From: DATAWZ01 sp036266975
GTDB lineage: Bacteria > Actinomycetota > Thermoleophilia > Solirubrobacterales > Solirubrobacteraceae
Length of the DNA stretch: 8,854 nucleotides
Direction: 5' to 3'
NCBI GenBank assembly: GCA_036266975.1
Contig: DATAWZ010000131.1
Coordinates: 1 to 8,854, forward strand
The position numbers and the translations under genes are program-made. Positions 1-6,345 of the stretch are shown here, one piece after another (position 1 is the stretch's first letter; every line of letters begins with the position of its first letter). The notes under the pieces were generated by a model that was given only the letters and a program-made list of their open reading frames with translations, was not told the origin of the DNA and searched no databases.

Positions 1-42
1 GTCGTCGATTCGCGAGCGAAAATCGAGCATGGCCAGGACGCA

Positions 43-75
43 GGGAGCCGGAATAGCAGCGCTATTTCGGCTCCC
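43..75. repeat. 15-bp inverted repeat (hairpin) upstream of coaBC
   Basis: Left arm 43-57 (GGGAGCCGGAATAGC) pairs with right arm 61-75 (GCTATTTCGGCTCCC) over 15 positions, with a single G-T wobble at 51/67 and a 3-nt loop (AGC, 58-60). No T-tract follows on either strand, so it is not a textbook intrinsic terminator. It could be a U-less terminator of the gene to the left of the window, an RNA stability element or a protein binding site. The surrounding 145 bases show no coding bias in any frame. The inverted repeat is seen directly; its role is unknown. Confidence 0.75.
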
Positions 76-126
76 GAGGACGCCGCCAGGCGAAGATTTG
101 CAGCCGCGAAGCGGGAGCGGATCTAC

Positions 127-134
127 AGGAGGTG
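127..134 (+). promoter_or_regulatory. Shine-Dalgarno that sets the coaBC start
   Basis: AGGAGGTG is a near-perfect anti-16S complement and the only strong one in the upstream region. It lies about 12 nt before the ATG at 146, slightly further than the usual 5-10 nt. The reading frame stays open back to an ATG at 29, but that start has no ribosome site and would add 39 residues before the conserved flavoprotein N-terminus. The start at 146 is therefore preferred. Confidence 0.75.
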
Positions 135-145
135 CCACTAGGCCC

Positions 146-1396
146 ATGAGCCGGATCCTGCTGGGCGTCACCGGTGGGATCGCGGCGTACAAGGCGCTGG
201 AGCTGGTGCGCCTGGCCACCGGCGCCGGGCACGCCGTGCGCGTGGTGCAGACGCCGACGAGCACGCGCTTCGTCGGCAGCGCCTCGTTCGCGGCGCTCAC
301 CGGCGCGCCGGTGCTGCTCGACGAGTTCGAGCCCGATCCCGCGCGCGGGGCCTATCCCGGCGATCCGGTCCCCGAGCACGCGCCGATCAGCCACCTCGCA
401 CTCGTCCACAACGCCGACGTGATGCTGGTCGCGCCCGCGTCGGCGAACACGCTGGCCAAGCTTGCCGCCGGCCTTGCCGACAATCTGCTCACCAGCGCCG
501 CCCTGGCCGCGACCTGTCCGCTGCTGCTCGCGCCGGCGATGAACCACCACATGTGGCGCCACCCGGCGACGGTCGAGAACATGCGCCGCCTGCGCGAGCG
601 CGGGGCCACGGTCATCGGCCCCGGCGAGGGCCGGCTCGCCTCCCACGGTGAGCAGGGCGAGGGCCGGCTGGCCGAGCCGCCCGAGCTGCTCGCCGCCCTG
701 GAGGCCGCGCTCGCGGGCGCGCCGGGGGCGGACGGGCGCTGGCGCGGCGTGCGCGTCCTGGTCACCGCGGGCGGCACGCGCGAGCCGATCGACGCGGTGC
801 GGTACGTGGGCAACCGATCCTCCGGACGGATGGGCGCGGCGATCGCCGCCGAGGCCCGGGCGCGCGGCGCCGAGGTCACGCTCATCGGCGCGAATCTGAA
901 GGTGGCGGCGCCCGAGGGCGTCGCCCTCGTGCGCGTGCAGACCGCCGCTGAGCTGCAGCACGCCTGCGAAGAGCGCTTCGAGGACTGCGACGTGCTCGTG
1001 ATGGCCGCCGCCGTCGCTGACTTCCGACCGGTCGACCCGCAGGCGGGCAAGATCAAGAAGGACGGCCGCGATGGCCTGCGGATCGAGCTCGAGCCGACGA
1101 CCGACATCATCAGCACGCTCGCCGCGCGCCGCCGGCCCGGCCAGCGGATCGTCGGGTTCGCGGCCGAGTCCGGCGAGGGCGCCGTCGCCTACGGTCGCGG
1201 CAAGCTCGAGGCCAAGGGCTTGGACGCCGTCGTGGTCAACGACATCTCGCGTCCGGACATCGGCTTCGAGGTCGACGCCAACGAAGTGACGATCGTCACG
1301 CGCACGGGCGAGCGCGCACTCGCGCGGGACCACAAGCGGGGCATCGCCGCGGGCGTCCTCGACGCGGTCGAAGGTCTGCCGCGAGAGTTAAAATGA
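146..1396 (+). CDS. coaBC: bifunctional phosphopantothenoylcysteine decarboxylase / phosphopantothenate-cysteine ligase
   Basis: 416 residues, the normal size for CoaBC (Dfp). The ligase half joins 4'-phosphopantothenate to cysteine using CTP; the FMN-dependent half decarboxylates the product to 4'-phosphopantetheine for coenzyme A. Residues 1-185 are the HFCD flavoprotein domain: N-terminal ILLGVTGGIAAYK, the His of ISH at 83 (counterpart of E. coli His75) and the PAMNHHMW active-site motif at 130-137. Residues about 200-410 are the ligase domain: VTAGGTREPIDAVRYVGNRSSG (in two parts, 206-216 and 217-227), AAAVADFRP at 287-295, KIKK at 302-305, GFAAES at 337-342 and VVND at 363-366. The substrate clamp (GEGRLASHGEQGEGRL) has His167 where E. 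coli has Cys158; other actinobacterial enzymes also lack this Cys as far as I recall. The last 4 nt overlap the TPR gene, so the two are probably translationally coupled. Identification is firm. Confidence 0.97.
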   Translation: MSRILLGVTGGIAAYKALELVRLATGAGHAVRVVQTPTSTRFVGSASFAALTGAPVLLDEFEPDPARGAYPGDPVPEHAPISHLALVHNADVMLVAPASANTLAKLAAGLADNLLTSAALAATCPLLLAPAMNHHMWRHPATVENMRRLRERGATVIGPGEGRLASHGEQGEGRLAEPPELLAALEAALAGAPGADGRWRGVRVLVTAGGTREPIDAVRYVGNRSSGRMGAAIAAEARARGAEVTLIGANLKVAAPEGVALVRVQTAAELQHACEERFEDCDVLVMAAAVADFRPVDPQAGKIKKDGRDGLRIELEPTTDIISTLAARRRPGQRIVGFAAESGEGAVAYGRGKLEAKGLDAVVVNDISRPDIGFEVDANEVTIVTRTGERALARDHKRGIAAGVLDAVEGLPRELK

Positions 1397-1776
1397 GAGA
1401 CGTGATGGACAACGTCTACGACCTGTTTCTGCGCGGGCGGGAGCTGCTCGATCACGGCGACTATCAGGCGGCGATCATCCCGCTCAGTCGGGCGCGCGAT
1501 CTGGAGCCGGAGAAGACGTCGATCCGCGAGCTGCTCGGCCGGGCGCTGTTTCACGCCCAGCACTATCAGGCGGCGGCCGAGGAGTTCCAGGCGGTCGCCC
1601 AGCGCGCGCCGACGGACGACTACGCGCTGTTCTGCCTCGGCCGTTCGATGCAACTGCTCGGCCGCCATCGCGAGGCGTGTCAGCCGCTCGCGCTCGCGTG
1701 CTCGCTTCAGCCGCAGCGTAGCGATTATCGGCTCTACCGCGACCGCGCCAGGCGCGACCGCGACCGCGCAGCCTAG
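1393..1776 (+). CDS. small three-repeat TPR protein
   Basis: 127 residues built almost wholly of three in-register 34-residue tetratricopeptide repeats: about 8-41, 42-75 and 76-109. Each has Gly at repeat position 8 (Gly15, Gly49, Gly83), Ala around position 20 and Pro at position 32 (Pro39, Pro73, Pro107). TPRs form helical-hairpin scaffolds for protein-protein contacts. There is no signal peptide, membrane segment or catalytic domain, so a cytoplasmic adaptor is likely; the partner is unknown. A basic tail (RARRDRDRAA) follows the repeats. The ATG at 1393 overlaps the coaBC stop as ATGA, which argues for coupling; an alternative ATG lies at 1405. The TAG stop merges directly into the first copy of a palindromic repeat. 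The fold is clear, the function is not. Confidence 0.85.
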   Translation: MRDVMDNVYDLFLRGRELLDHGDYQAAIIPLSRARDLEPEKTSIRELLGRALFHAQHYQAAAEEFQAVAQRAPTDDYALFCLGRSMQLLGRHREACQPLALACSLQPQRSDYRLYRDRARRDRDRAA

Positions 1777-1890
1777 AGGGTGGCGCAGCCGGCCGTTGGG
1801 CCGGCGAGCCGGGCTCGTCTCCCCATCCCGTCTGGAGGGTGGGGCAGCCGGCCGTTGGGCCGGCGAGCCGGGCCCCTCTCCCCATCTCGC
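1776..1890 (+). repeat. tandem pair of palindromic intergenic repeats (locus 1)
   Basis: Two copies, starting at 1776 and 1835 (period 59), differ at only a few positions. Each begins GAGGGTGG, has a central palindrome GCCGGCC-GTTG-GGCCGGC (first copy 1788-1805), then GAGCCGGGC, a pyrimidine run and CCCCAT. The first copy begins within the TAG stop of the TPR gene. The C-rich end of copy one (CCCCATCCC) can also pair with the GGGTGGGG start of copy two, giving an alternative hairpin. No T-tract follows. The same family recurs in inverse orientation at 8608-8714. It resembles REP/BIME-type intergenic elements in position and structure; a role in transcript ends or mRNA stability is inference. 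Confidence 0.9.
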
Positions 1891-1925
1891 GTACCCGTCA
1901 TTGCGTGCCCGCGCCGGGGGTCCGG

Positions 1926-1934
1926 TGCTATCCT
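1926..1934 (+). promoter_or_regulatory. probable extended -10 promoter of the rimP operon
   Basis: TGCTATCCT contains a TGn extension followed by TATCCT (1929-1934), a good primary-sigma -10. No convincing -35 lies 16-18 bp upstream; TTGCGT at 1901 is 22 bp away, too far. An extended -10 can partly replace a -35. A start near 1940-1942 would begin the transcript just before the structured leader, which supports the call. It is a prediction only. Confidence 0.5.
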
Positions 1935-1940
1935 CGACGG

Positions 1941-2024
1941 ACGACTTTCGAGCCGTGGCATGTGCCTCGGCTGCAGCACCGAAAGTGGGCGCCCGCCCGC
2001 TTTTTTTTGCGTCAGGAGGGAGTG
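1941..2024 (+). promoter_or_regulatory. rimP leader: candidate attenuator with competing stems
   Basis: ACTTTCG (1944-1950) is a perfect 7-bp complement of CGAAAGT (1980-1986). That stem encloses a hairpin in which AGCCG 1951-1955 pairs with CGGCT 1968-1972 and GGC 1957-1959 pairs with GCC 1964-1966, with one U-U mismatch and loop AUGU. A short unpaired stretch, 1973-1979, follows. The right arm of the outer stem contains AAAGT (1982-1986), which is also the start of the terminator's left arm. The two structures therefore exclude each other. This is the architecture of a transcription attenuator or riboswitch: when the upstream domain forms, the terminator cannot, and the operon is read. The trigger is unknown; autoregulation by RimP, NusA or ribosomal status, or a small ligand, are possibilities. 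I do not recognise it as a named family. Enterobacteria are known to have a rimP leader with a premature terminator, but homology is not shown. Confidence 0.7.
1982..2008 (+). terminator. intrinsic terminator in the rimP leader
   Basis: Left arm AAAGTGGGC (1982-1990) pairs over 9 positions with GCCCGCTTT (1995-2003), with one G-U and loop GCCC (1991-1994). Eight T in a row (2001-2008) provide the U-tract. It ends only 5 nt before the rimP Shine-Dalgarno (AGGAGG, 2014-2019), so it must be read through for the operon to be expressed. It could in principle end the coaBC-TPR transcript, but its overlap with the antiterminator-like stem favours attenuation. Confidence 0.85.
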
Positions 2025-2441
2025 ATGACCACGCTGCAAGCACAGATCGAGGAGCGGCTCGCCGATAGCGCGCCCGACGTCGAGGTGCTGCTCGCCGAGC
2101 TTGTCGGCGGGACCGTGCGCGTGTTCATCGACCACCCGGCCGGGGTCACCGTGGACCTGTGCGAGCGCGTCACGCGGGAGCTCGGCGACGTGCGCGAGCG
2201 CTACGGCCTGGAGGTGTCCTCGCCGGGAGTGGAGCGCCCCCTGACCAAGCCCGCGCACTTCAGCCGCTACGTCGGCCGGCACGTGCGGCTGCGCATGACC
2301 GACGGGGGGACGGGGGGCAAGGCGAGCCTCGCCGGCGAGCTGCTGGGCGCCGATGACTCGGGCATCACCCTGGCCGCGCCGGACGGGATGGCGACGATCC
2401 CGTACTCGGCCATCCGTCGTTGCAACCTGTTGGAGGACTAG
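2025..2441 (+). CDS. rimP: ribosome maturation factor RimP
   Basis: 138 residues, slightly shorter than the usual ~150. RimP binds the 30S precursor and helps assemble its head region. The N-terminal alpha/beta domain (about 1-72) ends with the family signature LEVSSPGVERPLTKPAHFSR (62-81), and the C-terminal SH3/Sm-like barrel (about 83-138) includes YVGRHVRLRM and the closing ATIPYSAIRRCNL. The ATG at 2025 follows AGGAGGG (2014-2020) at 4-5 nt; a GTG at 2022 is a less likely start. It is the first gene of the operon and sits directly behind the attenuator-like leader. The nusA start follows after 2 nt, the common rimP-nusA order. Confidence 0.96.
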   Translation: MTTLQAQIEERLADSAPDVEVLLAELVGGTVRVFIDHPAGVTVDLCERVTRELGDVRERYGLEVSSPGVERPLTKPAHFSRYVGRHVRLRMTDGGTGGKASLAGELLGADDSGITLAAPDGMATIPYSAIRRCNLLED

Positions 2442-2443
2442 CC

Positions 2444-3736
2444 ATGTCACGCGAGATCCTGGACGCGATGCACGCGCTCGCGCGCGAAAAGGGCATCGAA
2501 CCGGAGAAGCTGATGATCGCGCTCGAGGACGCGCTGCTGTCCGCCTACAAGAAGCAGCCCGGCGCGGCGAAGTACGCCCGCGTCGAGATCGACCGCGAGA
2601 CCGCCGACTTCCGTGTGATCGAGCTGATCATCCCCGAGCGCCTGGAGGCGCACCTGATCGTCGAGACGATCGACGAGGGCACGGTCATCGACCCCGAGAC
2701 CGGCGAGATGCGCGAGCCCGAGGACCCGGAGATCGACCCCAAGAAGTTCGAGGAGTACCGCGATCAGATCGACGAGCGCGACGTCACGCCCGACGACTTC
2801 GGCCGGATCGCCGCGCAGACGGCCAAGCAGGTCATCCTGCAGCGCATCCGCGAGGCCGAGCGGGACATGATGTTCGAGGAGTACCGCGACCGCGTCGGCG
2901 AGCTGATCACCGGCATCGTGCAGCAGTCGGACTCGCGCTACACGCTCGTGCAGCTGCGCGAGCGGGTCGAGGCGCTGCTGCCCAAGTCCGAGCAGGTCGA
3001 CGGCGAGCGCTACGACCACTCCCAGCGCATCAAGGCCGTGATCAAGGAGGTCTCGCCCTCGACCAAGGGCCCGTCGATCATCGTCTCCCGACGCGACCCC
3101 GAGCTGATCCGCAAGCTCTTTGAGCTCGAGGTCCCCGAGATCGCCGACGGCCTGGTCGAGATCGCCAACGTCGCCCGCGAGCCCGGCTACCGCTCCAAGA
3201 TCGCGGTCGTCTCGCGCGCCGACGGGGTGGACCCGGTGGGCGCCTGCGTGGGCCCGCGTGGCTCGCGCGTGCGCATGGTCGTCTCCGAACTGCGCGGCGA
3301 GAAGATCGACATCATCCCCTACAACGACGAGCCCGCCCGTTTCGTGGCCAAGGCGCTGTCCCCCGCGCGCGTGCGCGAGGTACTCGTCGACGACGAGGCC
3401 AAGCAGGCGACGGTGATCGTCCCCGACGACCAGCTCTCGCTGGCCATCGGGCGCGAGGGCCAGAACGCGCGCTTGGCCGCGCGCCTGACCGGGTGGCGCG
3501 TGGACATCCGCTCGGAGACCGAGTTCGCCGCCGAGGAGGCCGAGCACGGCTACGAGGAGGAAGAGGTCTCCGGCCGCTGCGCGGCGATCCTCACCAACGG
3601 CCGACGTTGCCCCAACGCGGCCCTCCCGGGCTCGCGCTACTGCGGCCTGGACGCCCACCAGGCGCTGGCCCAGGTCGAGGGCGACAACGTCGCCGACGTG
3701 CCCTCCGGCTCGGTCGCCGAGGAGCAGCGGTCATAG
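2444..3736 (+). CDS. nusA: transcription termination/antitermination factor NusA with Cys/His tail
   Basis: 430 residues. NusA binds RNA polymerase and nascent RNA and controls pausing, intrinsic termination and rRNA antitermination. Domains: N-terminal polymerase-binding domain about 1-148 (with AAQTAKQVILQRIREAER at 123-140), S1 about 150-215, KH1 about 217-290 (DPVGACVGPRGSRV, GxxG at 270-273) and KH2 about 295-355 (SLAIGREGQNARLAARLTGW, GxxG at 336-339). There are no E. coli-type acidic repeats. Instead, after an acidic linker (EEAEHGYEEEE), residues 378-405 hold Cys379, Cys389, Cys400 and His405 in C-x9-C-x10-C-x4-H spacing, which looks like a small zinc-binding knuckle. The ATG at 2444 follows GGAGG (2432-2436) at 7 nt, although the frame is open from 2420. 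The TAG stop overlaps the apparent start of ylxR. Core identity is certain; zinc binding is inference. Confidence 0.98.
   Translation: MSREILDAMHALAREKGIEPEKLMIALEDALLSAYKKQPGAAKYARVEIDRETADFRVIELIIPERLEAHLIVETIDEGTVIDPETGEMREPEDPEIDPKKFEEYRDQIDERDVTPDDFGRIAAQTAKQVILQRIREAERDMMFEEYRDRVGELITGIVQQSDSRYTLVQLRERVEALLPKSEQVDGERYDHSQRIKAVIKEVSPSTKGPSIIVSRRDPELIRKLFELEVPEIADGLVEIANVAREPGYRSKIAVVSRADGVDPVGACVGPRGSRVRMVVSELRGEKIDIIPYNDEPARFVAKALSPARVREVLVDDEAKQATVIVPDDQLSLAIGREGQNARLAARLTGWRVDIRSETEFAAEEAEHGYEEEEVSGRCAAILTNGRRCPNAALPGSRYCGLDAHQALAQVEGDNVADVPSGSVAEEQRS
3719..3735 (+). promoter_or_regulatory. Shine-Dalgarno and likely non-canonical ATA start of ylxR
   Basis: GAGGAG (3719-3724) sits 8 nt before an ATA at 3733, which overlaps the nusA stop as ATAG, the same geometry as common ATGA couplings. 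No in-frame ATG, GTG or TTG lies between 3607 (a TTG deep inside nusA) and 3778 (a GTG that would cut off the first Cys of the RRCVGC motif). ATA is therefore the best placed start, although it is a rare start codon. Confidence 0.5.
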
Positions 3737-4011
3737 CCCGGCCAAGCGCCACCGCGCGCGAGCCGGTACGTCGCTGCGTGGGGTGCGGACGGGTCGTCGA
3801 GCGCACGCAGCTGGTGCGGGTCACGTGCCGGCCGGGAGCGGACGGCCGCCCGCAGGCGGTGCTCGACCGCGAGCTGCGCTTGGGCGGGCGCGGAGCCTAT
3901 CTATGCCGCGACGGCGAGGCCGTCGCCGCCCCCTGCCTGCAGCAGGCCGAGCGCCGGCGTGCGCTCTCGCGCGCGCTGCGTGCGCCGGTCGGGCTTGGCG
4001 CTTCCTCGTAG
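3733..4011 (+). CDS. ylxR: YlxR (DUF448) family RNA-binding protein
   Basis: 92 residues if it starts at 3733. The family signature is complete: RRCVGC near the N-terminus (Cys15, Cys18) and GGRGAYLC at residues 51-58, with a basic C-terminal helix (QQAERRRALSRALR). YlxR proteins are small basic proteins almost always encoded between nusA and infB; they are thought to bind RNA, and B. subtilis YlxR has been linked to the nucleoid and gene regulation. The N-terminus is the open question: no normal start codon fits, and ATA at 3733 is the only one with a well spaced Shine-Dalgarno. GTG at 3778 would remove part of the motif, and TTG at 3607 would add 42 residues with no family counterpart. The stop is 12 nt before infB and in the same frame. 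Confidence 0.88.
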   Translation: MARPSATAREPVRRCVGCGRVVERTQLVRVTCRPGADGRPQAVLDRELRLGGRGAYLCRDGEAVAAPCLQQAERRRALSRALRAPVGLGASS

Positions 4012-4023
4012 AATCGACCGCTG

Positions 4024-6345
4024 ATGTCAAAGAAACGAGTACACGAGATCGCGAAGGATCACGGCCTTTCCAGCAAGGAGCTGATCACCAAGCTGCGCGC
4101 GGGCGGGCTCGACGTCAAGGCGGCCGCCAGCTCGGTCGACGAGGCCGCCGCGCTGCGAATCATCGGCGCGAACGGCGCTGGGGGCACGTCCCCGGCGGCC
4201 GAGGCCCCGGCCGCACCGGCGCCGACCGAGCAGCGGGCGGCGCCGGCGCCGCCCGCCGAGGCCCCGCCCGCCGCCGTGGCCCACGCGCCCGCCGCGGCCG
4301 CGGAGGGTGCGCCCGCAGCGACGTCCGAGGCGCCCGCCGGCGACGGAAGCGGCGACCAAGGGGGCGACGCGCGCGTACGACCGACCCGCGACTCGCGAAC
4401 CGGTGAGCGCGCGCCCGGCAACCTCGGGCCCGGCGGCCGTCGGCGCGTGGTGATCGACTCGCAGGCCTCGCGCCGTCAGCAGGCCGGCCCGGCCAACCAG
4501 CCCCAGCGCCGTCCCCGGCGCGGGCGCCGCCGTCGCGGCGTCTACGACGACGAGCCGATCGAGGCCACGCCCGCCGGCGCGCTCGCCGAGGACGTCGTAC
4601 GGATCAACTCGGGCAGCACGGTCAAGGACGTCGCCGAGTACCTCGCCGTGCCCATCCCCGAGGTGATCAAGAAGCTGATGACGCTCGGCGAGATGGCCAC
4701 GTTGACCCAGACCCTCTCCGACGAGGCGATCGGCGTGCTCGCCGAGGAGTTCGACAAGAAGGTCGAGATCGTCCACGCCGCCGACGACGTCGAGGTCGAG
4801 CCGGCCTTCGACGACGCCGAGGAGGACCTCGTCGAGCGCCCGCCGGTGGTCACGATCATGGGCCACGTCGACCACGGCAAGACCTCGCTGCTGGACGCGA
4901 TCCGCGAGACCGAGGTGGCGGCCGGCGAGGCGGGCGGGATCACCCAGCACATCGGCGCCTACCAGGTGCACCACAGCGGCAAGGCGATCACCTTCCTGGA
5001 CACGCCCGGCCATGAGGCGTTCACCGCGATGCGCGCCCGCGGCGCGCGGGTGACCGACATCGCGGTGATCGTTGTCGCCGCCGACGACGGCGCCAAGCCG
5101 CAGACCGACGAGGCGATCGACCACGCGCGCGCCGCCGACGTGCCGATTGTCGTGGCCGTCAACAAGATCGATCGCCCCGACGCGCAGCCCGACCGCGTGC
5201 GCACCGAGCTCACCCAGCGCGGCGTGCAGCCGGCCGAGTGGGGCGGTGACACCGAGTTCGTCAACGTCTCGGCCAAGACGCACGAGGGCCTGGAGGACCT
5301 GCTCGACACGATCCAGGTCGTCGCCGACCTCGAGGAGCTACGCGCCAACCGCGACACCGAGGCGTCCGGGACCGTGATCGAGTCGCGGCTGGATCCCGGT
5401 CGCGGCCCGGTGGTGACGGTCATCATCCAGCGCGGAACGCTCAGCATCGGCGACGCGCTGGTCGCCGGGGCCCACTTCGGGCGCGTGCGCGCGATGCAGG
5501 ACTACAGCGGCACGCGCATCAAGCGCGCCGGCCCCGGCGAGCCGGTCGAGGTGCTCGGCTTCGACGGCGTGCCCGAGGCCGGAGAGTTCGTCCGCGTCGT
5601 CGAGAACGAGCGTCGCGCGCGACAGCTCGCCGCCGAGCGCGCCAACCGGCTGAAGACCGAGGCCCTCGCGCGCCGCGCCGGCCGGCGGATGTCGCTCGAG
5701 GAGGTCTTCAAGCTCGCCCAGGAGGGCAAGGTCCAGGAGCTGGCCATCGTCATCAAGGCCGACGTCGCCGGCTCGCTGGAGGCGATCGAGGACGAGATCG
5801 CCAAGCTCCCGCAGGACGAGGTCTCGGTCAACGTGATCCACCGCGGCGTCGGCGGGATCAACGAATCCGACGTCATGCTCGCCGCGGCCTCCAACGGACT
5901 GATCCTCGGCTTCAACGTGCGCCCCGTCCAGGACGCGCGTCAGCTCGCCGAGCGCGAGGGCGTGGAGATCCGCTCCTACTCGGTCATCTACCGGGCGATC
6001 GACGAACTGCGAGCTGCCATGCAGGGCATGCTCGCGCCCGACCAGGTCGAGGGCGTCGTCGGCCAGGCCGAGGTTCGTGCCCTGTTCCGCGCCTCGCGGG
6101 TGGGGGTCATCGCCGGCTGCCAGGTCACCGACGGCCACGTCACGCGCGGCGGGCAGGTGCGCGTGGTCCGCGACGGCACGGTGATCTACGAGACGACGAT
6201 CGCCAGCCTGCGCCGCTTCAACGAGGACGTCCGCGAGGTCACCTCGGGCTTCGAGTGCGGCATCACGCTGACCAACTTTCAGGATCTCAAGGAGGGAGAT
6301 GTCCTGGAGGCGTACGAGACCCGCCAGGTCGAGCGCGAGCTCTAG
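4024..6345 (+). CDS. infB: translation initiation factor IF-2
   Basis: 773 residues. IF2 is the GTPase that brings fMet-tRNA to the 30S subunit and promotes 50S joining. Residues 1-50 form the first IF2_N subdomain (KRVHEIAKDHGLSSKELITK). Residues 52-180 are a low-complexity Ala/Pro-rich then Arg-rich linker (RRPRRGRRRRG at 162-172). A second IF2_N-like subdomain is at about 188-255. The G domain has G1 GHVDHGKT (280-287), G2 GGITQH (304-309), G3 DTPGH (326-330), G4 NKID (380-383) and G5 SAK (416-418). Domains II, III (KADVAGSLEAIEDEIAKL; RGVGGINESDV) and IV (initiator-tRNA binding) follow. The ATG at 4024 is the first possible start after the ylxR stop and gives the expected N-terminus; the Shine-Dalgarno is weak, so coupling to ylxR is plausible. 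All GTPase motifs are intact. Confidence 0.99.
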   Translation: MSKKRVHEIAKDHGLSSKELITKLRAGGLDVKAAASSVDEAAALRIIGANGAGGTSPAAEAPAAPAPTEQRAAPAPPAEAPPAAVAHAPAAAAEGAPAATSEAPAGDGSGDQGGDARVRPTRDSRTGERAPGNLGPGGRRRVVIDSQASRRQQAGPANQPQRRPRRGRRRRGVYDDEPIEATPAGALAEDVVRINSGSTVKDVAEYLAVPIPEVIKKLMTLGEMATLTQTLSDEAIGVLAEEFDKKVEIVHAADDVEVEPAFDDAEEDLVERPPVVTIMGHVDHGKTSLLDAIRETEVAAGEAGGITQHIGAYQVHHSGKAITFLDTPGHEAFTAMRARGARVTDIAVIVVAADDGAKPQTDEAIDHARAADVPIVVAVNKIDRPDAQPDRVRTELTQRGVQPAEWGGDTEFVNVSAKTHEGLEDLLDTIQVVADLEELRANRDTEASGTVIESRLDPGRGPVVTVIIQRGTLSIGDALVAGAHFGRVRAMQDYSGTRIKRAGPGEPVEVLGFDGVPEAGEFVRVVENERRARQLAAERANRLKTEALARRAGRRMSLEEVFKLAQEGKVQELAIVIKADVAGSLEAIEDEIAKLPQDEVSVNVIHRGVGGINESDVMLAAASNGLILGFNVRPVQDARQLAEREGVEIRSYSVIYRAIDELRAAMQGMLAPDQVEGVVGQAEVRALFRASRVGVIAGCQVTDGHVTRGGQVRVVRDGTVIYETTIASLRRFNEDVREVTSGFECGITLTNFQDLKEGDVLEAYETRQVEREL

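Noticed and set aside
98..126. TTGCAG (98-103) with ATCTAC (121-126) at 17 bp as a coaBC promoter
   Set aside because: The -10 candidate matches poorly; not enough to call.
1..141. Open frame 1 running in from the left edge to TAG 139-141, possibly the end of rpoZ
   Set aside because: Third codon positions are not G/C-rich as in the real genes, the residues do not match the omega-subunit ending I know, and the 15-bp hairpin lies in the middle.
29..145. N-terminal extension of coaBC from the ATG at 29
   Set aside because: No ribosome site there, no family counterpart for the 39 residues, and the strong AGGAGGTG lies just before the ATG at 146.
62..1333. Long minus-strand frame opposite coaBC, and similar long antisense frames opposite nusA and infB
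   Set aside because: Mirror frames caused by high GC and biased codons; the plus-strand genes are unambiguous conserved families.
1780..2025. Longer frames through the repeats at 1776-1890 (proteins starting MAQPAVG or MGRRAG)
   Set aside because: They translate the palindromic repeats and are spurious; only the last 21 codons are considered separately as a possible leader peptide.
3719..3740. Programmed -1 frameshift joining NusA to YlxR
   Set aside because: YlxR is in the -1 frame relative to NusA, but there is no slippery heptamer and a well spaced Shine-Dalgarno explains separate initiation better.
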